From assembly GCA_937901915.1 (NCBI GenBank), contig CALGUD010000028.1, positions 1 through 64,000 of the forward strand: a DNA stretch of 64,000 nt, given 5' to 3'. Source of the DNA: an uncultured Flavobacteriaceae bacterium. GTDB lineage: Bacteria; Bacteroidota; Bacteroidia; Flavobacteriales; Flavobacteriaceae. Of this stretch, positions 34,947-43,999 are shown one piece after another (position 1 is the first letter of the stretch; every line of letters starts with the position of its first letter). A model generated the notes under the pieces. It made no database searches, was not told where the DNA came from, and saw nothing but the letters and a program-made list of their open reading frames with translations. The translations under genes and the position numbers were made by a program.

Positions 34947-37900
34947 TTTTTGTAGATTTTAGTGTTCATGGTTTGGGTATCTGTTTTAATATTTACAATA
35001 TAAACTCCAACTGACAGGTTGTAAAGAGGAATTCTTAAACTCGAAGAACCTTTATCTAATACTTGAGATGTTATCCTGTTTCCTGCTAAGTCAGTAATGT
35101 ATACTTCAATCTCAGTAAATTCATTTAATCCTGCAATGTTGAGATAATCTTCCGCCGGATTTGGGTAGAAAGAAAGGTTTGCAAAGCTTATGGTTTGTCT
35201 TTTTTCTCCCTGGCATGTTTTATCTGTTTTCAGTACAACCTCATTGATGCCCTTTTCCAAAGGAACTTCGATTTTTGTAGTAGCTGTATTGTCTACATTG
35301 TATTTATAAAGAATGTTATTTACTAAAACTTCGTAATGTTTACTTCCTGACACATAAAAAGAAGCATTTTTGTTCTGAAGGTCCACTTGAGCTTTTGAAG
35401 AGGTTAGTTCTTCGGTTTCTTCAATATTAACTGAAGAGCAATAATTGGCTTCATACCCTTGGTAGGTTACACATATGTTGTAAATTCCGGGAGCTAAATC
35501 AGTAATAATTACATTTTCGCTACCGGAAAGGCCGCTGAAGGTTTCATTATAATTCGGGCCGCTTACCACTATCTGGTTGCTTACATTGTTATTTGCATCA
35601 ACAATGATTTCTCCGTTATTTGTGTTGGGGCAGGTGGTGCTAATACCCACTACCTGAACAGGTGAATTTCCGAGTACATCACTTTGTGAGCATCCTTTTT
35701 CATTAACAATTTCTCCAAGAGGCGTTTCCGGGCATTCATCTATGTCGTTCATTATACCATCTTTGTCGTCATCCAATTGGCTTTGAGAACATCCGTTAAA
35801 GTTCACATTTTCGCCATCAGGGGTGTCAGGACATTGGTCAAGGTTATTTTTTACTCCATCATTATCATCATCCAACTGGCTTTGCGAGCATCCGTTAGCA
35901 TCTACATCTTCGCCAACGGAGGTGTTAAGGCATTGGTCAAGATTATTGTTTATGCCGTCATTGTCATCATCCAGTTGGCTTTGTGAGCAACCATTTAAGT
36001 CAACAATTTCACCATGAGGAGTGTCTGAGCATTTGTCAAGGTCGTTTGTAACCCTGTCTAAGTCATTGTCCAGTTGGCTTTGTGAGCAACCGTAGGTATC
36101 TGTATCTTCACCAATCGGGGTATAAGGACATTGGTCAAGGTCGTTTGTAATCCCGTCTAAGTCATCGTCCAGTTGGCTTTGTGAGCAACCGTTGACATCA
36201 ACTTCATCCTCTTCAGGAGTATTGGGGCAAGAGTCTAATTCATCATTTACACCATCATTGTCACTGTCTGGAACTAGAACGTTTAAGGTAATTGTGCTTT
36301 TATAAAGTGTTAAATCTGTAACTATAGTGTTATCTATACGGCAAATATATTCTCCACTATCGGACCCGGAAACCGAGGAAATTGTATAAGTGCTGTTGGT
36401 AGCACCTTCTATATTTATTCCATCTTTTAGCCATTGATATGTGTTATTAGGGCTGGAAGTACCTTCTACAGAAATAGAGAAATCTTCATTTTTTAACAAC
36501 TCTACATTTTTTTTATCATCAATTATTTTTTGGTGATAGTAATGATAATTGTTTGAATTAAGGAAAGAGAAGTGTGGTTCAATATCTTCAAATATAAAGG
36601 AGTTAAATCCTAATACCAGGGAGCTTAATGTTAATGCTGTAAAATCTGGAATGTTTCCTTCAAGATAGTTAGAGCCTAGATATAGACCCGTTAAATTGGT
36701 TAGACTTCCAATGGAGTCGGGAATGTTTCCCGTTAGGTTATTATCACTTAAATACAATCTTGAAAGATTACTTAGATTCCCAATAGATTCGGGTATGGAA
36801 CCTTCAAAATTATTATTGTCTAAACTTAAGAAAGTAAGGTTGCTTAGATTTCCAATAGATTCGGGTATAATACCTTCAAAATTATTAGTCGATAGATTTA
36901 AAGAATTTAGATTATTTAAATTAAGAATTGAATCTGGGATATTTCCTTCAAAATTATTAACTCCTAAATTTAAAGTTAATAGATTAGTTAAATTAATAAT
37001 TGATTCTGGAATGTTTCCTGTTAGATCATTAGAGCCTAAATTCAAGGAAGTTAGGTTAGTTAGATTCCCAATGGACTCTGGAATGGTTCCTTCAAAATTA
37101 TTATTATGTAAAGAAAACCAATTTAGACTAATTAAGTTTCCAATGAAATTAGGGATGTTTCCAGTCAAGTTATTATCTCTTAAACTTAAATGCATCAGGT
37201 TAGTGAGGTTTTCAAAAGACTCGGGAATGTTCCCTTCAAAGTTATTAACGTCTAAATTCAAACGGGTTAAGCTAGTTAGATTTCCAATTGATTCTGGAAT
37301 GTTTCCTATTAAGTCATTATTGTTTAAACCCAGCCTTGTTATGTTTGTTAGGTCTCCAATAGTTTCTGGGATAATTCCTTCTAAATTGTTTGTGCCTAAA
37401 TCCAAATAGGTTAAACTATTTAGATTTCCAATAGTTTCTGGAATGGTCCCTTCCAAGTTATTATAGTCAAAACGCAAATATGTGAGGTTAATTAGGTTTC
37501 CAATTGTTTCTGGAATGTTTCCTTCTAACTCATTATTATATAATGATAATCTTGTTAAATTAGTCAGATCTCCAATAGCTTCGGGGATATATCCTGATAA
37601 ATTATTGTCGTATAAAATAATTTCTGTAACTCGACCTTCATTGTTTACTGTAATTCCATGCCATGTACTTATGTCGGCATTCAAGTCCCAGGTATTTGTC
37701 CAATTAGGGCCATCAGTAGCATTGTATAATGCAATTAAAGCTTGTTTGTCTTCTTCAGCTTTGACATTAATGAGTTTGATGTTATCAATATACACTTCAA
37801 AAGGTTCATCCAGAAAAGAAAACAAACTTATTTCAAATCCCCATAGCTCGGTATCAGCAACCTCAATAATGCTTTCATGCGTAGTCCATTCAAAATTCTG

Positions 37901-38272
37901 AGGAATTCTGTTACCTGATGTATAAGGAGTAAAATCTGTGGATCCGTATCTATAACTAATTACCTGTTGCCCAAAGGATGCATTGGCGGTTTTTACTTTG
38001 AAATCAAACGATAATTTGTAAGTTTCACCTGCGTTTAAAGTAAAATTTTGGGATGCAATTCTGGGAGTTGTACTACCATCAATAAATAATGCACTACTGG
38101 ATCCGCTGGAGATTATAGTATTTTCCTGGTTTACCTGACCTTCTTGAATATCCCATTGATTAAGAACTCCCGAAGTCCAATCCTCAAAATCCCCGTTGTT
38201 AATAATGTTTCCCTGACCAAAAGAAATAACAGGAATAATAGCTAAAGTGAATGCTAAGTAGATTTTTTTCAT
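34943..38272 (-). CDS. Type IX-secreted LRR / Ig / thrombospondin type 3 repeat surface protein
   Basis: A 1109-residue exoprotein. In order: signal peptide (ending PVISFG); a carbohydrate-binding-like beta domain (about 20-165); a leucine-rich repeat region (about 170-545) with 14 units of the plant/bacterial form LxxLxLxxNxLxGxIPxxIGN; an Ig-like domain (about 555-660, YQWLKDG, SGEYICRI); six 33-residue thrombospondin type 3 Ca-binding units (about 665-870, DDDNDGINNNLDQC); a beta-sandwich; and a type A C-terminal sorting domain (LSFYPNPAEDYLNI to VYIVNIKTDTQTMNTKIYKK) that directs type IX secretion and surface attachment. The LRR DNA is tandemly repeated and prone to length change. It is likely an adhesin or binding protein; the ligand is unknown. 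Confidence 0.87.
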   Translation of the reverse strand: MKKIYLAFTLAIIPVISFGQGNIINNGDFEDWTSGVLNQWDIQEGQVNQENTIISSGSSSALFIDGSTTPRIASQNFTLNAGETYKLSFDFKVKTANASFGQQVISYRYGSTDFTPYTSGNRIPQNFEWTTHESIIEVADTELWGFEISLFSFLDEPFEVYIDNIKLINVKAEEDKQALIALYNATDGPNWTNTWDLNADISTWHGITVNNEGRVTEIILYDNNLSGYIPEAIGDLTNLTRLSLYNNELEGNIPETIGNLINLTYLRFDYNNLEGTIPETIGNLNSLTYLDLGTNNLEGIIPETIGDLTNITRLGLNNNDLIGNIPESIGNLTSLTRLNLDVNNFEGNIPESFENLTNLMHLSLRDNNLTGNIPNFIGNLISLNWFSLHNNNFEGTIPESIGNLTNLTSLNLGSNDLTGNIPESIINLTNLLTLNLGVNNFEGNIPDSILNLNNLNSLNLSTNNFEGIIPESIGNLSNLTFLSLDNNNFEGSIPESIGNLSNLSRLYLSDNNLTGNIPDSIGSLTNLTGLYLGSNYLEGNIPDFTALTLSSLVLGFNSFIFEDIEPHFSFLNSNNYHYYHQKIIDDKKNVELLKNEDFSISVEGTSSPNNTYQWLKDGINIEGATNSTYTISSVSGSDSGEYICRIDNTIVTDLTLYKSTITLNVLVPDSDNDGVNDELDSCPNTPEEDEVDVNGCSQSQLDDDLDGITNDLDQCPYTPIGEDTDTYGCSQSQLDNDLDRVTNDLDKCSDTPHGEIVDLNGCSQSQLDDDNDGINNNLDQCLNTSVGEDVDANGCSQSQLDDDNDGVKNNLDQCPDTPDGENVNFNGCSQSQLDDDKDGIMNDIDECPETPLGEIVNEKGCSQSDVLGNSPVQVVGISTTCPNTNNGEIIVDANNNVSNQIVVSGPNYNETFSGLSGSENVIITDLAPGIYNICVTYQGYEANYCSSVNIEETEELTSSKAQVDLQNKNASFYVSGSKHYEVLVNNILYKYNVDNTATTKIEVPLEKGINEVVLKTDKTCQGEKRQTISFANLSFYPNPAEDYLNIAGLNEFTEIEVYITDLAGNRITSQVLDKGSSSLRIPLYNLSVGVYIVNIKTDTQTMNTKIYKK
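35680..36250 (-). repeat. Tandem 99-bp thrombospondin type 3 coding repeats
   Basis: Six 99-base units, each coding 33 residues ending in GCSQSQLDDD. Nearly identical stretches such as TTGGCTTTGTGAGCAACC recur, so recombination could change the copy number. Confidence 0.85.
36620..37640 (-). repeat. Tandem 72-bp leucine-rich repeat coding region
   Basis: Fourteen 72-base units coding 24-residue LRRs. Units are diverged but share blocks like CCAATAGATTCGGG. The antisense strand carries a long open frame produced by the repeat, which is not a gene. Confidence 0.85.
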
Positions 38273-38363
38273 ATAGTTAGGTTTAAATCGGGAGGGCTAA
38301 ACTATATAAAAAAAATAACTTATGAAATATTTAACAAGTAAATGTGTAAATTATTTGTATGAC

Positions 38364-41198
38364 TTAATGTGCTTCTAGCCAGTTTTTTCCAACACCAATC
38401 TCAACTTCAAGAGGTACCCGAAGTGTATAGGCATTTTCCATTTCAGACTTAATAAGGGGTTTTAAAGTTTCAACTTCATCTTTATGAGCATCAAATACAA
38501 GTTCATCATGTACTTGTAGCAGCATTTTGGTTTTAAAATTACCTTCTCTAAGTTTTTTATGAATATTGATCATGGCAATTTTTATTATATCGGCGGCGCT
38601 TCCCTGTAATGGGGCATTTACTGCATTTCTTTCAGCTGCACCTCTCACTACTGCGTTACGGGAGTTTATATCTTTCAGATAGCGCCTCCTTTCTAGAATA
38701 GTTTCAACAAAACCGTTTTCACGGGCAAAATCGATCTGTTTGTTCATGTAGGCTCTTAAGGTTGGATATGTTTTATAATATGTATCAATCAACTCTTTGG
38801 CTTCACCACGGCTCAACGTGGTTTGATTGCTTAAACCAAAAGCAGAAACACCATAAATTATTCCAAAATTCACTGTTTTTGCATTACTCCGCTGTTCCCT
38901 GGTCACTTCCCCGATAGGTACATTAAATACTTTAGAAGCCGTAGAAGCATGAATGTCTTCTCCATTTAAAAATGAATTTATCATCACTTCATCTCCACTT
39001 AGAGCTGCAATGAGACGAAGTTCAATCTGAGAATAATCCGCAGCCATTAAAATATAGTCTTCATTGCGGGGAATAAAAGCTTTCCTGACCTCCCTTCCTC
39101 TTTCGGTCCTGATCGGTATGTTCTGAAGGTTAGGGTTATTAGAGCTTAACCTTCCCGTAGCAGCGACTGCCTGACTATAAACGGTATGTATTCTACCGGT
39201 TTTACTGTTTACTTCATTTGGGAGGGAATCAACATACGTGCTCTTTAATTTGTTGTAGGATCGCCACTCCAAAATATCAGCTATGATCTGGTGATCTTTT
39301 GCCAGGTAAGACAATACATCTTCAGCGGTAGAATATTGGCCTGTTTTTGTTTTTTTTGGTTTGTCAACTAACTTTAATTTATCAAACAGAATGGGCCCTA
39401 ACTGTTTTGGGGAGGCCAGGTTAAATTCTTCTCCTGCCTGTTCATAAATATCTTTTTCCAGCCTTTCAATATCATGAGTGAGCTTAACTGAGAGTTCCTT
39501 TAAATATGGAATATCAATATTAATACCTTCAATTTCCATACTTGATAACACACTTACCAAAGGAATTTCAACTTCATTAAAAAGTTTAGTTACATTCCCG
39601 GATTCTAGTTCTTTCCCAAAATGTTCTTTAAGTTGTAGGGTAATATCAGAATCTTCAACAGCGTACTCTGTTTGTTTAACCAGTTCAACAGTACGCATTG
39701 AAAGTTGATTTTTTCCTTTCTTACCAATAAGTTCCGTAATGGAAAGCGGTTGATAATTTAAATAGGTTTCTGCCAGCACATCCATGTTATGCCTCATATC
39801 CGGATTTATCAGGTAATGGGCAATCATGGTGTCAAACAAAGGGCCTTTTACAGGGATATTATAATTTGATAATACTTTGATATCATATTTTAAGTTTTGG
39901 CCGACTTTTTCAATGGTTTCATTTTCAAAAAAAGGACGGAATTCATTTATGATTTTTTGGGTTTCATCCTGATCTTCCGTAAAGGTAAGATAATAACCTT
40001 TTCCTGGTTCCCATGAAAAAGCACAACCTACAAGTTCAGCCTCCAGAGATTTTATATTTGTGGTTTCGGTATCAAAGCAAACACTTTTTTGTTTTAATAA
40101 TTTATCTAAAAGTAATTTTCTGCCCAGGGCTGTATCTATATATTGATATGAATGTTGTGTGTTTTGCAGGGTTTTATAACCGTTAATTGAAATTTCTTCA
40201 GTTACGGTTACTCCCGACCCCGGGGCATTAAAGAGGTCAAATTGAATATTAGCGGTTATTGTAGCCTTTTTTACTTCTTTAGGCTCATTCGTTGCACTTT
40301 CCTGCTCCGGTTCTTCTCCAAAAACTTTCAGAAAATTATCCAACATCCTTCTGAATTCCAACTCCTTAAAAAGTTGTTTTACTTTTTCAATGTCGGGAGT
40401 GTTTAACTCAAAGTTTTCTTCATGAAATTCTACCGGCACATCCAGCATGATCCGGGCTAATTTTTTTGATAATAATCCCTGCTCAACATTTGCTTCAATT
40501 TTTTCCTTCATTTTCCCTTTCAGCATATGGGTATTTGCTACAAGGTTTTCAATACTGCCAAATTCTTCTAAGAATTTTTTTGCAGTCTTTTCCCCTACAC
40601 CAGGAAATCCGGGGATATTGTCTACGGAATCCCCCATCATGCCTAAGAAATCTACAACCTGTTCGGGATGTTTTACACCAAATTTTACCTGTACCTCAGG
40701 AATGCCCCAAATTTCAATACCATTGCCCATCCGGGACGGCTTATACATAAAGATATTTTCTGAAACCAATTGTGCAAAATCCTTATCCGGGGTAACCATG
40801 TACACTTTATAGCCTTGTTTTTCGGCTTGTTTTGCGAGGGTCCCTATAATATCATCTGCTTCATAACCCGGTTTTTCAATGCAGGGAATATGCATAGCCG
40901 TTAAAATATTTTTTATGTAGGGTATTGCTATCTGAATGGCTTCCGGGGTTTCATCACGGTTTGCCTTGTATGCGGCAAACATTTCTGCCCTGTCTACAGA
41001 CCCGTCTTTGTCAAAAGCAACTGCAAGATGATCAGGCCTTTCACGCTTAATTACGTCCAACAGTGAATTCATAAAACCCATGATTGCAGAAGTATTTAAG
41101 CCCTGGGAATTAACTATCGGGTTGTTTATAAAAGCATAATAACCTCGAAAAATTAATGCATAGGCATCGAGCAGGAAAAGGCGTTTTTGTTCAGACAT
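38364..41198 (-). CDS. polA: DNA polymerase I
   Basis: A 944-residue three-domain enzyme. The 5'-3' exonuclease (about 1-300) has FDKDGSVDRAEMFAAYKANR and GDSVDNIPGFPGVGEKTA. The 3'-5' proofreading domain (about 365-550) keeps its acidic residues (CFDTETTN, GQNLKYDIKVL, YAVEDSDITLQL), so proofreading should be active. The polymerase domain (about 590-944) has MAADYSQIELRLIAALSGD, RSNAKTVNFGIIYG and LQVHDELVFDA. It functions in Okazaki-fragment maturation and repair. TATATTTG at 41230-41237 (minus strand) is a likely promoter box. Confidence 0.97.
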   Translation of the reverse strand: MSEQKRLFLLDAYALIFRGYYAFINNPIVNSQGLNTSAIMGFMNSLLDVIKRERPDHLAVAFDKDGSVDRAEMFAAYKANRDETPEAIQIAIPYIKNILTAMHIPCIEKPGYEADDIIGTLAKQAEKQGYKVYMVTPDKDFAQLVSENIFMYKPSRMGNGIEIWGIPEVQVKFGVKHPEQVVDFLGMMGDSVDNIPGFPGVGEKTAKKFLEEFGSIENLVANTHMLKGKMKEKIEANVEQGLLSKKLARIMLDVPVEFHEENFELNTPDIEKVKQLFKELEFRRMLDNFLKVFGEEPEQESATNEPKEVKKATITANIQFDLFNAPGSGVTVTEEISINGYKTLQNTQHSYQYIDTALGRKLLLDKLLKQKSVCFDTETTNIKSLEAELVGCAFSWEPGKGYYLTFTEDQDETQKIINEFRPFFENETIEKVGQNLKYDIKVLSNYNIPVKGPLFDTMIAHYLINPDMRHNMDVLAETYLNYQPLSITELIGKKGKNQLSMRTVELVKQTEYAVEDSDITLQLKEHFGKELESGNVTKLFNEVEIPLVSVLSSMEIEGINIDIPYLKELSVKLTHDIERLEKDIYEQAGEEFNLASPKQLGPILFDKLKLVDKPKKTKTGQYSTAEDVLSYLAKDHQIIADILEWRSYNKLKSTYVDSLPNEVNSKTGRIHTVYSQAVAATGRLSSNNPNLQNIPIRTERGREVRKAFIPRNEDYILMAADYSQIELRLIAALSGDEVMINSFLNGEDIHASTASKVFNVPIGEVTREQRSNAKTVNFGIIYGVSAFGLSNQTTLSRGEAKELIDTYYKTYPTLRAYMNKQIDFARENGFVETILERRRYLKDINSRNAVVRGAAERNAVNAPLQGSAADIIKIAMINIHKKLREGNFKTKMLLQVHDELVFDAHKDEVETLKPLIKSEMENAYTLRVPLEVEIGVGKNWLEAH

Positions 41199-41441
41199 TA
41201 GATATAAAGATGAAATTTGGCTTAAAATACAAATATAGAAAGTTATAAAACTACAAGATTCTCTCTTTTAAAAAAAATGGATCACATAAATTTAGTTGGT
41301 ATTTAAAAAACAATTTGATGACCTGGTGGAGAACTATAATTTATGCGGAGTAAAATCTCCTTTCCATTAGTTAATTTCACCTTAATTATGTGGATATGGC
41401 TTGAAGAAAACCTACTTTTGTAAAAATTAGTTATAAGATAT

Positions 41442-42665
41442 ATGACCCGCTGGATTATTTTCTTAATTATATATGCCCTAATTGATTACTATGCGTTTCA
41501 GGCTGTTAAAACAATCACTAAAAATGTATGGGTCCATTATGCACATATCTTAATTTCTGTAATTGTTGTTGGAAATTTTATATTACAATTTCTTATCGCT
41601 AATGATGCCGGTAGAGTACTCACTCCGCTAAAAAGTTATGCCTTTGGATTTTTACTTACACTTATGGCATTAAAGGTTGCTGTACTCCCTTTTTTATTGG
41701 GAGAAGATATTTTCAGAATAGGATCAGGGATATATAATAAAGTGTTTGGAGAAAAAGAAACTTTTTTTCTTCCTGAAAGAAGAAAATTTGTGAGCCAGAT
41801 TGCCTTGGGTATAGCTGCTATTCCGTTTGTATCTCTTATATATGGCATGTATAAAGGTAAATATGATTTCAGGGTATTAAAGTATACGTTGGAGTTTGAT
41901 GACCTGCCCAGTGCTTTTGATGGTTATAGGATAACTCAATTATCGGATATTCATAGCGGTAGTTTTGATAATAAGAATAAAATTGAATATGCTGTTAATC
42001 TTGTAAATGAACAAGCTAGTGATGCTATTTTTTTTACCGGTGATATGGTAAATAATAAAGCATCAGAAATGGTGCCATGGGTTGATACCTTTTCTAAATT
42101 AAAAGCAAAGGATGGTATTTTTTCTGTGCTGGGAAATCATGATTACGGAGATTATGTAGATTGGGGCACTGAACAGGAAAAATCTGATAATTTAGAAGAA
42201 TTAAAAAATATTCAAAAAAGTATTGGGTTTGACCTTTTACTTAATGAAAGCCGGTATTTGGAAAGAAACGGAGAGAAAATTGCCATAGTAGGTGTAGAGA
42301 ATTGGGGAGCAGGTGGATTTAAAAAGGCGGGGGATTTAAAATTAGCTACATCTACCATTCATAAAGATGATTTTAAAATATTAATGAGTCATGACCCTTC
42401 TCATTGGGAAGAGCAGGTTATTCCGGATGATTATCATTATCACCTGACTTTAAGCGGCCATACACATGGTATGCAGTTTGGTATCGAAATACCCGGATGG
42501 ATAAAATGGAGTCCGGCCAAGTGGCGCTACAAGCACTGGGCAGGGATTTATCAGGAAATGAACCAGTATATAAATGTAAACAGAGGTTTTGGCTTTTTGG
42601 CATTTCCGGGCAGGGTTGGGATATGGCCTGAAATAACGGTGATTACTCTTAAAAGAAAGGCTTAG
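41442..42665 (+). CDS. Membrane-bound metallophosphoesterase
   Basis: A 407-residue protein. Four N-terminal membrane helices (about 1-130) are followed by a calcineurin-like phosphoesterase domain (about 155-400) with all metal-binding blocks: ITQLSDIHSG, IFFTGDMVNN, VLGNHDYGD and LSGHTHGMQ. Related YaeI/YpbG-type proteins hydrolyse phosphodiesters, UDP-sugar-lipid intermediates or cyclic nucleotides; the substrate here is unknown. The promoter box TACTTTTG (41413-41420) lies 22 bases before the ATG. The catalytic face should be cytoplasmic, but this depends on topology. Confidence 0.85.
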   Translation: MTRWIIFLIIYALIDYYAFQAVKTITKNVWVHYAHILISVIVVGNFILQFLIANDAGRVLTPLKSYAFGFLLTLMALKVAVLPFLLGEDIFRIGSGIYNKVFGEKETFFLPERRKFVSQIALGIAAIPFVSLIYGMYKGKYDFRVLKYTLEFDDLPSAFDGYRITQLSDIHSGSFDNKNKIEYAVNLVNEQASDAIFFTGDMVNNKASEMVPWVDTFSKLKAKDGIFSVLGNHDYGDYVDWGTEQEKSDNLEELKNIQKSIGFDLLLNESRYLERNGEKIAIVGVENWGAGGFKKAGDLKLATSTIHKDDFKILMSHDPSHWEEQVIPDDYHYHLTLSGHTHGMQFGIEIPGWIKWSPAKWRYKHWAGIYQEMNQYINVNRGFGFLAFPGRVGIWPEITVITLKRKA

Positions 42666-42681
42666 ATACATAATTATGTAT
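42666..42681 (+). terminator. Palindrome after the metallophosphoesterase
   Basis: ATACATAA / TTATGTAT, a perfect 16-base palindrome directly after the stop codon, followed by GGTTTTT. AT-rich and loop-poor, so a weak terminator at best. Confidence 0.4.
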
Positions 42682-42779
42682 GGTTTTTCCGCCGAATTAT
42701 CATTTTTAACATATAAATTCAAATTTATAGTTATATTGTAGTACATTTTTTACACCAGGTATGTTAAGTTTATGAGAGT

Positions 42780-43157
42780 ATGTTTACTATGAAGCCACTA
42801 TATGATTTAAAGAAATTAAGAGAATTGTGCGATAATGACCAGGAACTCATTGAAGCAAGTATTAAGTTTTTTTATGATGAAACTATTAATAACCTTTCTT
42901 TAATGATGTCAAAACTTGAGGAACGGGACTTTGAAGAGATAAGAGTGATCGCTCATAAAGTTAAAGTGAATTTTGTGTTCTTAAGCTGTGATGTATGTGT
43001 GGGATTATGTAAAAATATTAAAAACGCTACATCAGATGATGAAGTTGAAGAATTGGTTAATATTCTAAGAATAGAATATTTAAATGTATTTGAGCAATTA
43101 AAAAAAGAATTTTCCCATATTTTGAACCATCACGACGTTGGCGAGATGCTAAACTAA
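42780..43157 (+). CDS. Hpt-domain phosphotransfer protein
   Basis: A 125-residue helical protein. The candidate phospho-His is residue 59 in IRVIAHKVKVNF, equivalent to the His of the HxLKG motif of Hpt domains, with the usual Gly replaced. Four-helix amphipathic pattern throughout. It is followed 9 bases later by a receiver protein, so it likely moves phosphate between a kinase and that receiver. The PAS kinase and a second receiver lie convergent on the other strand. The start could also be ATG 42789. Confidence 0.72.
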   Translation: MFTMKPLYDLKKLRELCDNDQELIEASIKFFYDETINNLSLMMSKLEERDFEEIRVIAHKVKVNFVFLSCDVCVGLCKNIKNATSDDEVEELVNILRIEYLNVFEQLKKEFSHILNHHDVGEMLN

Positions 43158-43166
43158 GCTTGCCGA

Positions 43167-43595
43167 ATGTTACTAGTTAAACAAATTAAATCATTAATCT
43201 TTGTTGATGATGACCCCGCTGCAAATTACATCCATAAGCTTGTTTTAAAAAAACTTAATAGTCATATTGAACCTGAATTTTTCTTAACTGCAAATAATGC
43301 ATTAACTTATCTTTCTAAAATAAATCATCCTCAAAGAACTGACCCGGATATTATTTTTGTAGATATTAATATGCCAGTGATGGATGGGTGGGATTTTGTA
43401 AGGGAGTATACAAATACTTTTTTCACACCAGAAAGAAAACAATATATAATAATGTTTTCGTCTTTAATCACTGCAGACGATGTCAAGAAAGCCAGTGAAT
43501 ACGATGTAATTTTTGATTTAGTTGAAAAACCGCTTTCTGTGACATTGCTAAAAGGGGTATTAGATAACTTTTTACAGAAAAGTAAAGACAATTAG
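43167..43595 (+). CDS. Single-domain response regulator
   Basis: A 142-residue receiver without an output domain. It has the acidic triad in LIFVDDDPAANYI, the phosphoacceptor Asp in IIFVDINMPVMDGWDF and the Lys in LVEKPLS. It probably serves as a shuttle in the phosphorelay with the Hpt protein just upstream. Its stop overlaps the stop of the convergent receiver gene by 4 bases. Similarity to that gene (both contain NMPVMDGW) points to shared ancestry. Confidence 0.88.
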   Translation: MLLVKQIKSLIFVDDDPAANYIHKLVLKKLNSHIEPEFFLTANNALTYLSKINHPQRTDPDIIFVDINMPVMDGWDFVREYTNTFFTPERKQYIIMFSSLITADDVKKASEYDVIFDLVEKPLSVTLLKGVLDNFLQKSKDN

Positions 43596-43999
43596 CTTGA
43601 TGTTGTTAGGGTGTTTAAAATTTTCTTAAGATCACTAACATTGATAGGTTTTATAATATAATTGCTCACTTTTTCATACGTTTTAGCCTTTTCAAGATCA
43701 AAAGGGTTTATAGAAGAGCTTACAATATAAATGACAACTTCATTTTTAACAGGAAAGGAGGTAAATTGATCCAGGAATTCCCATCCATCCATCACTGGCA
43801 TGTTTAAGTCTAAAAAGATTACCTCGGGGATTTTTTCTTTACTTTTAACAGCAGCTTTAAAATATTCAATTGCTTCGTCACCGTTTTTAAAAAAAAGGTA
43901 ATTTTCTGAAAATTGTATTGAATCCATCATTTTTTTAGTGGTGTATGTAAAAATAGGATCATCATCAATAACGCAGGCCAGATCAATTTTAGCTTTCAT
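43592..43999 (-). CDS. Single-domain response regulator
   Basis: ATG 43999 gives 135 residues; the longer reading from 44026 adds nine residues inside the kinase gene. It has a receiver fold with LACVIDDDPIF, phosphoacceptor Asp in VIFLDLNMPVMDGWEF, and Lys in NYIIKPINV. There is no DNA-binding domain. The start lies 11 bases inside the PAS kinase gene, so the two are coupled and the kinase is the probable partner. Confidence 0.88.
   Translation of the reverse strand: MKAKIDLACVIDDDPIFTYTTKKMMDSIQFSENYLFFKNGDEAIEYFKAAVKSKEKIPEVIFLDLNMPVMDGWEFLDQFTSFPVKNEVVIYIVSSSINPFDLEKAKTYEKVSNYIIKPINVSDLKKILNTLTTSS

Noticed and set aside
35680..36250. CRISPR array suspected from regular 99-bp spacing
   Set aside because: The repeats are in frame and encode thrombospondin type 3 units, with no short constant repeat and variable spacer structure.
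36696..37409. 237-codon ORF antisense to the LRR gene
   Set aside because: It exists only because the 72-bp repeats keep a frame open on the other strand; the residues repeat with the LRR period and no folding pattern is seen.
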